Shown here piece by piece: positions 52,168 through 59,955 of a stretch of DNA of 64,000 bases (positions are counted from its first letter, which is position 1; each line of letters begins with the position of its first letter). Location: assembly GCA_002083655.1 (NCBI GenBank), contig MSXR01000013.1:1-64000 (forward strand), read 5' to 3'. Below the pieces are notes generated by a model. That model ran no database searches, was not told the origin of the DNA, and saw only the letters and a program-made list of their open reading frames with translations. This DNA comes from Proteobacteria bacterium ST_bin14 (GTDB taxonomy: Bacteria > Pseudomonadota > Alphaproteobacteria > Sphingomonadales > Sphingomonadaceae). Position numbers and translations under genes: made by a program.

Positions 52168-54831
52168 TTAATCTCTTCTGTCGAATTTGGCGGACGGGTT
52201 GGAGCGGACTTGAGTGATGGCGTTCTTGACCGCCTTCCGGCACATTTCCGGCAGACCGTCGAGGTCGGACGAGATCCGTTTGAGGTAAACCTCGCCTCCA
52301 GGCTGCTTGAAGACGCGGCGCGTGATTCGTGCGACCTCGTTGGCGCGACACGCCGTAAGCGCGAGATCGCGCGGCGGCCACGACGACGACATGAAGGCAT
52401 CGACGAGCTCGTGTCGCGCCGCCTTGCAGCGATCCCAATCGAAGAATGGGATAAACTTGAAGATGTCAGGCACTTCGTCCGCCTTGGAAAGTTCACCGTG
52501 AATTGGCGGAAACGCCGCTGCGATCATTAGCGAAACCGGGCGATTGCGCGAACGCAGAAGCGTCGGCAGCAGGTGCCCAGAGGCGATCAGCAACGCCTTC
52601 GGTGTCACTTTCTCGGCATCGAACATGAAGGCAGCGCATGCCTCAGCCGCCGCCTCATCCAGGTCAAAGCTGCGCCGATCCCGAAGGACTTGCGCCACCT
52701 CGGCGATAGACCACACCACCCGCAGGCGGGCCGGCTGTGTCGCCTTCCTGAATGCGACCATGTTCCGGCTCGCGATCGCAGCGTCGACGTTCTTCGATAG
52801 GCCGATCCTTGCGACCCACGCTCCGTCCAGCTGGTCACCCATGACGCTCAGCGCAGATACCAAGAACGCGACTTCGTTATCACCGAAGCGGTGACCGAGA
52901 CAGCGACCGAGAATGTGCTTGGCAAGTTTCACTTTGGCCTCGCCGGAGAGCGTGTCGAGCATCATGGGCACGACTTGCACGAATAGACTGAGCGGCAACG
53001 CCTCGTCGGCGATTGCCTGTAAAAGCCGCTCAGGCGCATACGTCCGTAGTGTGTCGATTGCGCGATTTCCGACCTGCCCATCGACGAGGATCGAGACTAG
53101 CTGTCGGTCGTCAGCCTGACGCAACAGATCAAGCAGCATGGTCGACGCGGCCGCTTGGTCAAGCGCATCGCTGTTCGCCACCCAGCGCGCATCCTCGACA
53201 GAGGGCACCAGTGTCCGTGCGATCATGACGTCGCGGCGGACGGACGGAGAAAGCGGCGTGAGCGCCGATCGCACCTCAGCTCGGGGGACCACCGAGAGTG
53301 CACGGTCCAGCACGAGACCGGACAGCCGCGCGGAGTTGAAGTCGTTGACCGTTCCGAGGTGCCAAAGCTCCATTGTCAGCTGCGGTCCGTCAAGGCGGGT
53401 TAGGAAGGGCTCCGCTGCCGGAATCTGCCAGTCCTCGGTCAGCAAGGGCAGCATGTTCCGGCCGACCACGTCGAGCGTCGCTGAGTCCAGCTGCGGGAGC
53501 ACCTGCTTGAGACGATCGACCATTTGGCTGTCGTCGGCGACGCGCTCCATCAAGGCTCCCCCTTGCACGAGCAGGCGCCCGAGGACAGACGGCTCGGCAT
53601 CAAGCAACGCGCGCACCGATCTGTCCGTGAATGCACTGCCCATGCCAGATGCGATGCGGGGCAGCAGGTCCGCAGTCACGCCGCGGGGATCATCCTGTGA
53701 CAGGAGTGCTACGGCTCCTTCCGGCGCGCGTGCGGCCAGCTGCTCGACGGCCTCAGCTACTGCGCTCCGTCCCATGGGCATCTGCCGCCCCTGCAGCTTG
53801 CGGGCGATGGCACCGAGGAAGCTCCACGCCTCACCCTCCGGCAAAGATATCGATGCCCGACGAGCCGCGCCAGCGAGCGAAGGCTCGATCGCCTCCAGCG
53901 CAGACGAATCGCGCACCTTCCCGGAATTGGCGATATCGAGCAGCCCGAGCGCCGCCGTCGGCGTCGTATCAAGCTTCGCCACGAGTTCATCCCACAGCAA
54001 AGCAATTCGAAGGGCGCCGGCATTGTCAACGTCGGCATCATCTCCGCCGACCAGTCCAACCTCGCTGGGCGAGAGTAAGCGAGGGAAGGGCTGGTCAAAG
54101 ACCCTCGATACGATCGCGCCGGTCCAGCGATGACGCCCGACCTGCGTCGACCGTCCGTCCACCCGTCGGCCGTTCCAATCGGTGAACTTCGCCCGAGCGT
54201 CCTTGGGCGCGAACACGAGGTCGAAGTCGCGACCGGCCACCTTGCGCGGTGACAGTGCGAACGTAGAGAGCGCGAACGTCCGACGAAGCGAGGGCCACAG
54301 CGCGGTCAGCAGGCGGATCGCAATGAGGTCGGGATCGGCCGCGTCGAGCACAACGACCGGGCGCGTTTCCTCTAGGAATAGCGCCTCCAGCAGTTCGCTG
54401 CCGTTGAAGCCGACTGCGGGCGGAAGGGGCACCTTCGCCCCGGTCTCGACAACAACCCCGGTTGCGTCCCCGTAATCGGGAAGGTGATCCATCGGCATTA
54501 GATCGAGGAAGGAGGAGAGCTCCTCAGCATCCGCCCAATCCTTCATCGGAACAATCAGGCTCAAAGTGCGGACGCATCCGGCCCGCGAAACCGTCAAATC
54601 CTGCCACGTCCGCGCCAGCACGAATCGCTCGCCGCTGGGTAGCGGATAGGCCGTCAAGTAAGATTGGAACCGCTCGCGAGGACGCAGGGGACCTGCCACG
54701 TCCGAAAGCCGATCCACGACCGATTGGTCCTCCTTCAGAAGTTGCGCGGACGCAGCCAGAAGCTGGTGTCCCTGCCTGTATCCATGTATCTGACGTTCGA
54801 CGACAGTCACTGTCAGCTGCCGACCGCCCAC
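52168..54831 (-). CDS. GAP1-like protein (GTPase-associated protein 1) of a GTPase conflict system
   Basis: 887 aa, soluble, no enzymatic motif seen. The N-terminus VVERQIHGYRQGHQLLAASA followed by RLSDVAGPLRPRERF, SYLTAYPLPSGERFVLARTW and RAGCVRTLSLIVP is the pattern of the GAP1-N1 domain. The remainder is a long helical region that would correspond to the GAP1 middle and C-terminal parts. It is the last of five coupled genes. The GTG start at 54831 overlaps the upstream stop by 19 bp; a second GTG at 54810 is equally plausible. In predicted conflict systems GAP1 accompanies paired GTPases and is thought to be a scaffold or regulator; no function is demonstrated here. Confidence 0.8.
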   Translation of the reverse strand: MGGRQLTVTVVERQIHGYRQGHQLLAASAQLLKEDQSVVDRLSDVAGPLRPRERFQSYLTAYPLPSGERFVLARTWQDLTVSRAGCVRTLSLIVPMKDWADAEELSSFLDLMPMDHLPDYGDATGVVVETGAKVPLPPAVGFNGSELLEALFLEETRPVVVLDAADPDLIAIRLLTALWPSLRRTFALSTFALSPRKVAGRDFDLVFAPKDARAKFTDWNGRRVDGRSTQVGRHRWTGAIVSRVFDQPFPRLLSPSEVGLVGGDDADVDNAGALRIALLWDELVAKLDTTPTAALGLLDIANSGKVRDSSALEAIEPSLAGAARRASISLPEGEAWSFLGAIARKLQGRQMPMGRSAVAEAVEQLAARAPEGAVALLSQDDPRGVTADLLPRIASGMGSAFTDRSVRALLDAEPSVLGRLLVQGGALMERVADDSQMVDRLKQVLPQLDSATLDVVGRNMLPLLTEDWQIPAAEPFLTRLDGPQLTMELWHLGTVNDFNSARLSGLVLDRALSVVPRAEVRSALTPLSPSVRRDVMIARTLVPSVEDARWVANSDALDQAAASTMLLDLLRQADDRQLVSILVDGQVGNRAIDTLRTYAPERLLQAIADEALPLSLFVQVVPMMLDTLSGEAKVKLAKHILGRCLGHRFGDNEVAFLVSALSVMGDQLDGAWVARIGLSKNVDAAIASRNMVAFRKATQPARLRVVWSIAEVAQVLRDRRSFDLDEAAAEACAAFMFDAEKVTPKALLIASGHLLPTLLRSRNRPVSLMIAAAFPPIHGELSKADEVPDIFKFIPFFDWDRCKAARHELVDAFMSSSWPPRDLALTACRANEVARITRRVFKQPGGEVYLKRISSDLDGLPEMCRKAVKNAITQVRSNPSAKFDRRD

Positions 54832-55658
54832 GCGATCGGCAAGGTCAGATCGGTATCCTTGCGCCAGACGCCGTCATCGCCCTCAACGGCTATCCAGCCC
54901 CGGCCGTCCAATCCATTCTCCTGCACATCGTCCCGACACTTCTCATCGACCTTGAGGTCGCCGCCGACCACACTGAGGCCGAATACCCGCAGCTCGATCC
55001 CCTCGATGTCGTCGAGCCGGCCGGCGGCTAACGGATACTCCCGCTCGAGCCACGCCTTTGGCCCCTGCTCGAACTTCTGCGGATCAACCAGATCCCATGC
55101 ACTGACCACCACGGAGAGCCGCGGCGGCTCGCCGTCGCGTCGCTGCGACAGCGTGGTCTCTAGGAAACGGAGCAGTTCGCAGAGCATGACCTGGGTCGGC
55201 AGCCCCTTGTCATCCTCGTTGCCCAGCTTAGCAAGCATGTTCTTGGAGGTCACCCAGTTCAACGGCCGCACGTCTGCTTCGGAATTGACGCGGACGAATA
55301 GGAGCCCGCCGTCGGCCGAACGCATCTCGTCCATCAGTTCGGCCGAGACTTCGCCTTGCTCGGCCGCATTGAGCCACAGCTCGCCCGAAATGTCGGGTAT
55401 TACGATCGTTGTCCTGTCGCCCCCCTTCTCGGCCGCCACCACTACCTCAAAGTCGCGGCGATCGTCGGCATGTTCTGAGCGGGGCGCGAAGCTGCCCGAG
55501 TTGAGGTGGTCCGTAACGTCGAGGACGAAACGGATGTCTTGGGGTTGCTCGGCGGCATGCAGGCTCCCCTTGCCTTCGTCGAGCGCCGGCCAAACCCGAC
55601 CGACATAGTTAGTCTTGCCGGAATCGGGGCCCCCAAGAAGCACGATTGAACTGCTCAA
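54813..55658 (-). CDS. Double-GTPase 1-like NTPase of a GTPase conflict system
   Basis: 281 aa. Walker A GGPDSGKTNYVGRVW at residues 9-17, Walker B/switch II VIPDISGELW at about 87-94 (DxxGE) and VVVSAWDLVD at 184-192 in the position of NKxD. A divergent TRAFAC-like P-loop GTPase. The start is TTG 55658: it overlaps the preceding stop as TTGA and has a perfect AGGAGG seven bases upstream, while the ATG at 55718 lacks support. The pairing of two dissimilar GTPases matches the DO-GTPase1/DO-GTPase2 arrangement predicted from comparative genomics. Nucleotide hydrolysis as a switch for an effector is inference. Confidence 0.8.
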   Translation of the reverse strand: MSSSIVLLGGPDSGKTNYVGRVWPALDEGKGSLHAAEQPQDIRFVLDVTDHLNSGSFAPRSEHADDRRDFEVVVAAEKGGDRTTIVIPDISGELWLNAAEQGEVSAELMDEMRSADGGLLFVRVNSEADVRPLNWVTSKNMLAKLGNEDDKGLPTQVMLCELLRFLETTLSQRRDGEPPRLSVVVSAWDLVDPQKFEQGPKAWLEREYPLAAGRLDDIEGIELRVFGLSVVGGDLKVDEKCRDDVQENGLDGRGWIAVEGDDGVWRKDTDLTLPIAWAVGS

Positions 55659-56668
55659 CGATCCCTCCTGAAGCCGATATATGAACGCGAGCCCTCGGTC
55701 GGATCGGACGGTGGCCAAAACTCAAACGAAGGCAGCGCGCCGACCGTCGTCGCGGCGATGAGATCCTCAATTCCGAATCCCGGCCTCACCTGGGCGTCGT
55801 CGTCCGAGAAAGGCGCGACCGGCACGACGGTCGCTGTCACTTCGCGCTTCGCCAACTCCCCCTCTAAGCGGGTTATGACCGAATGCGGCAGTTCGCCGGC
55901 ATCACGATGGGTGATCACCAGCATCAGCTTCGGCAGGTCACCTTCGAGCAGGGTCGACAGACGGCCCGCAAGCTGCCCGACGCGCGAGATGATCGCCTGC
56001 CTGCGTTCCTTATTCGCTAAGGAGCGTCCGTCCAACACGATCCAGATCGCCTCGGCGGCCTTCAGGAATTCGAACCGGTCGGCGCGCGCCGTGCTAACCA
56101 ACTCGGTCGTCCATTCGCCCGGCAGGTCCGGCAGCGCCAGGTCAACACGCCGACCGTCCCCGGTTCGCACGAGGCGAATATGCATGAATCCCGGACGCCG
56201 GTCGTCAGACAGTTCAGTGTGCACCGTCATCTGCTCGGGCGGATTGCCCGCGTTCCACTCGCGCGCGCCGCGAGCGATGTCCTCGAAGGCCATCAAGCTC
56301 TTGCTGTCGGCGAACTTCCAGCCTTTCAGCTCCGCGTTAGAGACCAAAAGATACAGGCTTGCCAGACAGGCCGTCTTGCCCGACTCTGGGTCGCCTAGGA
56401 TTCCGACGACCGTTACGTAGCGCGACGCCATCAACTTCGAGATAGCATCGGGATCGAGCGTTCGGCTTGACGGAAACGATGCCATGCCCGTTGGCCGCTC
56501 GAGCACCGGCGCGCCAACCATAGATGCCGCGTCCGCCTCAGTGGACCGGGCGGCGGCGTCCGCGCCGATGTTGCCGACACGGTGCTCGCAGGTGGCCGGG
56601 TCGCGCTCGAGAGCGCACGTTCCGGTCTCACCGACAGTGCAACCGTCGAAGTTGCACGACGCGCTCAC
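55655..56668 (-). CDS. Double-GTPase 2-like NTPase with N-terminal Cys cluster
   Basis: 337 aa from GTG 56668 (overlaps the GASH stop as GTGA). N-terminal Cys5, Cys10, Cys18 and Cys27 within CNFDGCTVGETGTC...C form a possible zinc or disulfide knuckle. Then Walker A GDPESGKTACLASLYL at 92-106, Walker B/switch II ALPDLPGEWTTEL at about 178-190 (DLPGE) and LMLVITHRDAGE at 248-259 (THRD as base-recognition motif). A second, distinct P-loop GTPase of the same system. The C-terminus is RSYIGFRRDR, whose codons also form the Shine-Dalgarno of the next gene. Confidence 0.8.
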   Translation of the reverse strand: MSASCNFDGCTVGETGTCALERDPATCEHRVGNIGADAAARSTEADAASMVGAPVLERPTGMASFPSSRTLDPDAISKLMASRYVTVVGILGDPESGKTACLASLYLLVSNAELKGWKFADSKSLMAFEDIARGAREWNAGNPPEQMTVHTELSDDRRPGFMHIRLVRTGDGRRVDLALPDLPGEWTTELVSTARADRFEFLKAAEAIWIVLDGRSLANKERRQAIISRVGQLAGRLSTLLEGDLPKLMLVITHRDAGELPHSVITRLEGELAKREVTATVVPVAPFSDDDAQVRPGFGIEDLIAATTVGALPSFEFWPPSDPTEGSRSYIGFRRDR

Positions 56669-57696
56669 AGTTTCAGCGCTCCGTTGTCGCACATTCGCAT
56701 CAGACCCGCCTCGAGCAGCGCGCGGCCGGCCCAGATCGACGCCTTGCGTTTCACCTCGGCTCCCGTCACGTCGATATCATCGGTGGCGAGGGCATGAAGG
56801 AGCGGGAAAACGGATGAGTGGGCAGCTGCTCGCGTCGCGTTGAACGCCTTCGCCAGGAGCGCCTTGTCGTCGCCGATCACCTCGATCAACTCCTTCAGGT
56901 CGAGCTCCGGATCCTCCTGCACTGTCCGCAGGACCAGATCAAAATGCAGGTTTGCGGGAAGACGGCGAAGGTGGGTGGCCGCCTCGATGGCCGATGCAAC
57001 CAGGCGGACGGGCTCGGCCATGCCGCCAAACGGCTTCTGTATAAGCCGGCTGCGGTTGAGCTGAACCCACCATAGGAAGTCGAGCTCCTCCCGGTCGAGC
57101 ACGGCATTCCGGCGCAGCGCGTCGATGGTCGCACCGGTAGCCTTCTTGAAGGTGTGGGTAGTCTTCAACGTATCCGCGGTTACAGTGATGCTCAGATCGC
57201 CCATCTCGGGGACCACGGAACGTTCTCGCGCCTTGTCTGCGGAGCTGCGGCTGCGTTCCTGCGCGCGGTCGAGCACCTCGCGCCGCAGCTTCTCGCGTTT
57301 GTCCTCTCCCAGTGCAGGCTGGAACGCTAGCGCGGACCAGAGCACGTTCGAATAGACGTCGGCAATAATCCAACCGTTGGTTCCGGGCGCGCTCTCCATG
57401 ATCGACAGGGCCGCGATGCCGGCGCAGACGCCGACGTCGAGCGGGCTCTCCGTGTAGAGAAAAGCGGAAGCGCTCTTCTGCAGAACCTCCTGCACCTCCA
57501 GGCCGAGATGCTCGTATGGCTCGCCGTCATTCCCGAGCGAGTCCGCAATGGCCTCGGCCCTTGTTAGCAATTCGTTGATGTCGTTGATTTTTCCCCAAGT
57601 GTCTGAAAGCTCCGCGATCGTCGTCCTGCGCGCATCTACGTCTTCGTTCGACGGAGCCAGCGACGTAATTCTCATGTGCACTGGTAGGTTATTCAT
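56665..57696 (-). CDS. GASH-like helical protein of a GTPase conflict system
   Basis: 343 aa from ATG 57696, one base overlapping the upstream stop (TGATG). Mostly alpha-helical, soluble, no catalytic motif. Position between the phosphoesterase and the two GTPases, and helical make-up (ADVYSNVLWSALAFQPALGE, REVLDRAQERSRSS, LDFLWWVQLNRSRLIQKPFG), fit the 'GTPase-associated system helical' family. The Trp-Trp segment LDFLWWVQLN and the C-terminal EAGLMRMCDNG could mediate contacts with the GTPases. The family assignment is from memory of the gene order and needs a profile search. Confidence 0.72.
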   Translation of the reverse strand: MNNLPVHMRITSLAPSNEDVDARRTTIAELSDTWGKINDINELLTRAEAIADSLGNDGEPYEHLGLEVQEVLQKSASAFLYTESPLDVGVCAGIAALSIMESAPGTNGWIIADVYSNVLWSALAFQPALGEDKREKLRREVLDRAQERSRSSADKARERSVVPEMGDLSITVTADTLKTTHTFKKATGATIDALRRNAVLDREELDFLWWVQLNRSRLIQKPFGGMAEPVRLVASAIEAATHLRRLPANLHFDLVLRTVQEDPELDLKELIEVIGDDKALLAKAFNATRAAAHSSVFPLLHALATDDIDVTGAEVKRKASIWAGRALLEAGLMRMCDNGALKL

Positions 57697-59051
57697 CAAG
57701 CATCCCTCTCGTCTCGCTCGTCAATCAGCCGGTCGATCATCGTCACCACTTCGGTCAGCCTACCCTGTCGGGCGAGCCAGTCGAATAGGCGCAGTTCCAA
57801 GCCCTGGCTCATCCGCTCGTCTGATTCGGCCGGCAGGGCGTCCAGGTCGACAAGAATCTTGAGCCGCTCGCTTTCATATAGGTCGCGGAAGAACCTAAGC
57901 ATGGCGAGTTCGTAGCCTTCCACATACGGCGGCATTTGCGGCTCCTCACCTGCGGTGATCTCGACGTCCTCGGCGTGCACAAGCTCGACGGTCGGTTCGG
58001 ACGCTACCTCGCCGGTTACCCGCGCGACACCTTGCGCGGGCGCAGCAGCGCCGAGCTTCCTGAAATTCGGCGAACCAAGCGTGAAGCGCGGCTCCTCGCC
58101 GCCCAGGCGCTTTTCGTCCGCTTCGAAGCAGGTGTTCTTTGGGTTCCACGCACGCGGATGCATGGTGACGACGAGGCAGTCGGTCGCGTCCTCCCAATCG
58201 AACTCGATAATGTTATAGGTGTAGGTGTATTCGTCGTTTGACTTGAACGGCACCGCCGCGCCGGCGGCAAGCATCATCACATCGCAGCCATCCTCCACCT
58301 TATCGATTTTGACCGTCGGGTTGTGCTCATGCCCTGAGATGAAGACGCGCGCCCTGCTGCGCACATAGTCGCGAACCTGCGCCTCGTCCTTATACCAATT
58401 CAACGGATGGTGGACGAGAACGACATTCTCCTCGCCGACGTTGCGAGGGATGATGAACTGGCGTTCGCCGATCACCAGCTCCGGCGGATCGAGCCATTCC
58501 TTGCCATGGCATAACAGCGAAGAGTTCAGCCGCACGAACCTTATCCAGCGCCCGGGTCCGACCTCGATACGCAGGTTAGTGGCGAGTTTCGCTTCGAGAT
58601 CCAGACCGCAGTTGTAGCCGATGCAAAACCGCCCATAATCCTCAAATCGGCGGAACAGCGTCGCGCGGTCGTCCTCGTTCGAGATAACCTTTTCGTAATC
58701 GGCTGCGCCACCCTGCCGGATATACTCTAGGAGGTGGCTGCCACCGATCGACAGTTTGTCGCGGTCGAGGTCGTGGTTGCCGGGCACCATTTGAACCCGG
58801 TGGATCGGGCAACCAATCCCCGCAGCGAGCGCGTCCAGCCACTTGCCGGCCGCCTCGTATTGCTCTGCCTTGCCCGAGAACGCGATGTCGCCGGTGACAA
58901 GGATGCCCTTCACCTCGCTCTCCGGAAGGCTGGCGACGACCGCAGCGGCGTCCGCGACCAGCTCCCGCTTCACATCATCATGGATGTGAACGACGTGGTC
59001 GCGCTCCTGCCCGAAATGAATATCCGACACATGAACGAAAATCGCCGGCAT
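57696..59051 (-). CDS. Calcineurin-like metallophosphoesterase, putative effector of the GTPase system
   Basis: 451 aa from ATG 59051 (MPAIFVHVSDIHFGQERDHV). Metal sites: DIHFGQ (Asp10, His12), VTGDIAFSG (Asp55), VPGNHDLDR (Asn92-His93-Asp94), VLVHHPLNWY (His214/215) and FISGHEHNP (His241, His243), all intact; closest in style to SbcD/DNA-repair-like nucleases and phosphodiesterases. After a flexible linker (about 330-380) a helical C-terminal tail of about 75 residues (YVEGYELAMLRFFRDLYESE to DERDA) may be an adaptor domain. First gene of the operon. Could cut nucleic acid or a nucleotide; not determinable from sequence. Confidence 0.85.
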   Translation of the reverse strand: MPAIFVHVSDIHFGQERDHVVHIHDDVKRELVADAAAVVASLPESEVKGILVTGDIAFSGKAEQYEAAGKWLDALAAGIGCPIHRVQMVPGNHDLDRDKLSIGGSHLLEYIRQGGAADYEKVISNEDDRATLFRRFEDYGRFCIGYNCGLDLEAKLATNLRIEVGPGRWIRFVRLNSSLLCHGKEWLDPPELVIGERQFIIPRNVGEENVVLVHHPLNWYKDEAQVRDYVRSRARVFISGHEHNPTVKIDKVEDGCDVMMLAAGAAVPFKSNDEYTYTYNIIEFDWEDATDCLVVTMHPRAWNPKNTCFEADEKRLGGEEPRFTLGSPNFRKLGAAAPAQGVARVTGEVASEPTVELVHAEDVEITAGEEPQMPPYVEGYELAMLRFFRDLYESERLKILVDLDALPAESDERMSQGLELRLFDWLARQGRLTEVVTMIDRLIDERDERDA

Positions 59052-59084
59052 CAATCCCCCGTTTCGCAACCGTTGTGCTATGGA

Positions 59085-59111
59085 TTACATGTAGGTGCTA
59101 ATCGAAGGCAT
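59085..59111 (-). CDS. Possible eight-residue leader peptide upstream of the GTPase operon
   Basis: ATG at 59111 with a perfect GGAGGAG Shine-Dalgarno six bases upstream encodes MPSISTYM and stops at TAA 59085-59087, 33 bp before the phosphoesterase ATG. Could be a translated leader or a relic of a longer 5' end. Nothing else is seen in 59112-59385 except the presumed operon promoter. Confidence 0.3.
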   Translation of the reverse strand: MPSISTYM

Positions 59112-59385
59112 TTCTATCTCCTCCGTTCAGCTGCGCTTGTCGAAGCGACCTCAAACAATGGGTTAGAACGGACAGCGTTGCCTCCAGCTCCTTGCGCGCC
59201 GGGTCCCGCCGAGGGGAAGCCAGTCGGCGAGCGCGCCGCTAAACTGAAGCATGTTCTAGCCTCGGTTTATCGATCAATATTATGAAAATTCGATACGCTG
59301 CCCCATTCGAGATAGCTTCTTGACACTGCGGAGATGTCCGCAATCGTCGTCAGGTGATCAAAAGCGGCCAGTCGGCTTCTGCCTA

Positions 59386-59658
59386 TCAGTCGCCGTTTCG
59401 AACCCAATTCGGCAATACATCACTCACGCGATCGACGACATTTTCGCCTTTCACCTGTGCCGCCCCGACGCAGGTTGAACAAGAGAACACAACGTTGTCG
59501 TCGCTCGCAGTGGCCTGCAAAAGGACGGAGATCTTCCTCAGCTCATCTTGCGTCATTAACGCCGCGCAGCTGTCGCAGTGGTCAAGGACGGCGCGAAACC
59601 GCCGCCCATCGTCAGTCGTAAAAAATATCTCGGTAGGATTCTGGGGGTGCTGTGTCAT
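59386..59658 (-). CDS. Small protein with two CxxC pairs, unknown function
   Basis: 90 aa. Cys28-x-x-Cys31 (DHCDSCAAL) and Cys60-x-x-Cys63 (FSCSTCVG) form a likely four-Cys zinc site. The rest includes IFFTTDDGRRFRAVLDHC and a helical middle. No family recognised. It lies between the GTPase operon and the restriction locus, on the operon's strand but 335 bp upstream of the phosphoesterase start. An opposite-strand frame (59354-59734) is a shadow. Confidence 0.55.
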   Translation of the reverse strand: MTQHPQNPTEIFFTTDDGRRFRAVLDHCDSCAALMTQDELRKISVLLQATASDDNVVFSCSTCVGAAQVKGENVVDRVSDVLPNWVRNGD

Positions 59659-59851
59659 GTGGAGCCTCGTTGTATGGGAGCAGCGTTTAGTGATGACCGC
59701 GGCGCCAGACCGCCCGGTCGCGCCGATTTCCTAAGTCTTGAGAGCCTCTCTTCGTGAAGGCCGGCTACTGGGACAAATCGACATCGAGCGGGCAAATTCT
59801 CATCTGGCTAGCGCCGTTTATTGCCCACTTTGCCCACCGGTAGTTACCGGA

Positions 59852-59890
59852 TTGACAACCTTTAAAGGATGCAATTGTTACGATAACAAT
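59852..59890 (+). promoter_or_regulatory. Putative promoter with overlapping dyad upstream of hsdR
   Basis: TTGACA at 59852-59857, 17 bases, then TTGTTA, in an AT-rich patch. A dyad ATTGTTA-CGA-TAACAAT (59874-59890) overlaps the -10 position, suggesting an operator. The hsdR start is 66 bp downstream. No control protein gene is visible nearby. Confidence 0.45.
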
Positions 59891-59955
59891 ATCCGACGCG
59901 GCTAAACAAAAATCAAGAGCTTACGTCTCCCCTGAAGTCGCGGCATAGTCCCATC

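Noticed and set aside
52029..52496. 155-codon minus-strand ORF at the end of the GAP1-like gene
   Set aside because: Overlaps the GAP1-like frame out of phase; no own evidence. A rearranged end could not be excluded but nothing supports it.
53138..54133. 331-codon plus-strand Ser/Arg-rich ORF over the GAP1-like gene
   Set aside because: Low-complexity composition typical of antisense of GC-rich coding sequence; the minus strand has the coupled operon.
54664..55608. 314-codon plus-strand ORF over the GAP1/GTPase junction
   Set aside because: Antisense of two genes at once and rich in Ser/Arg; not a gene.
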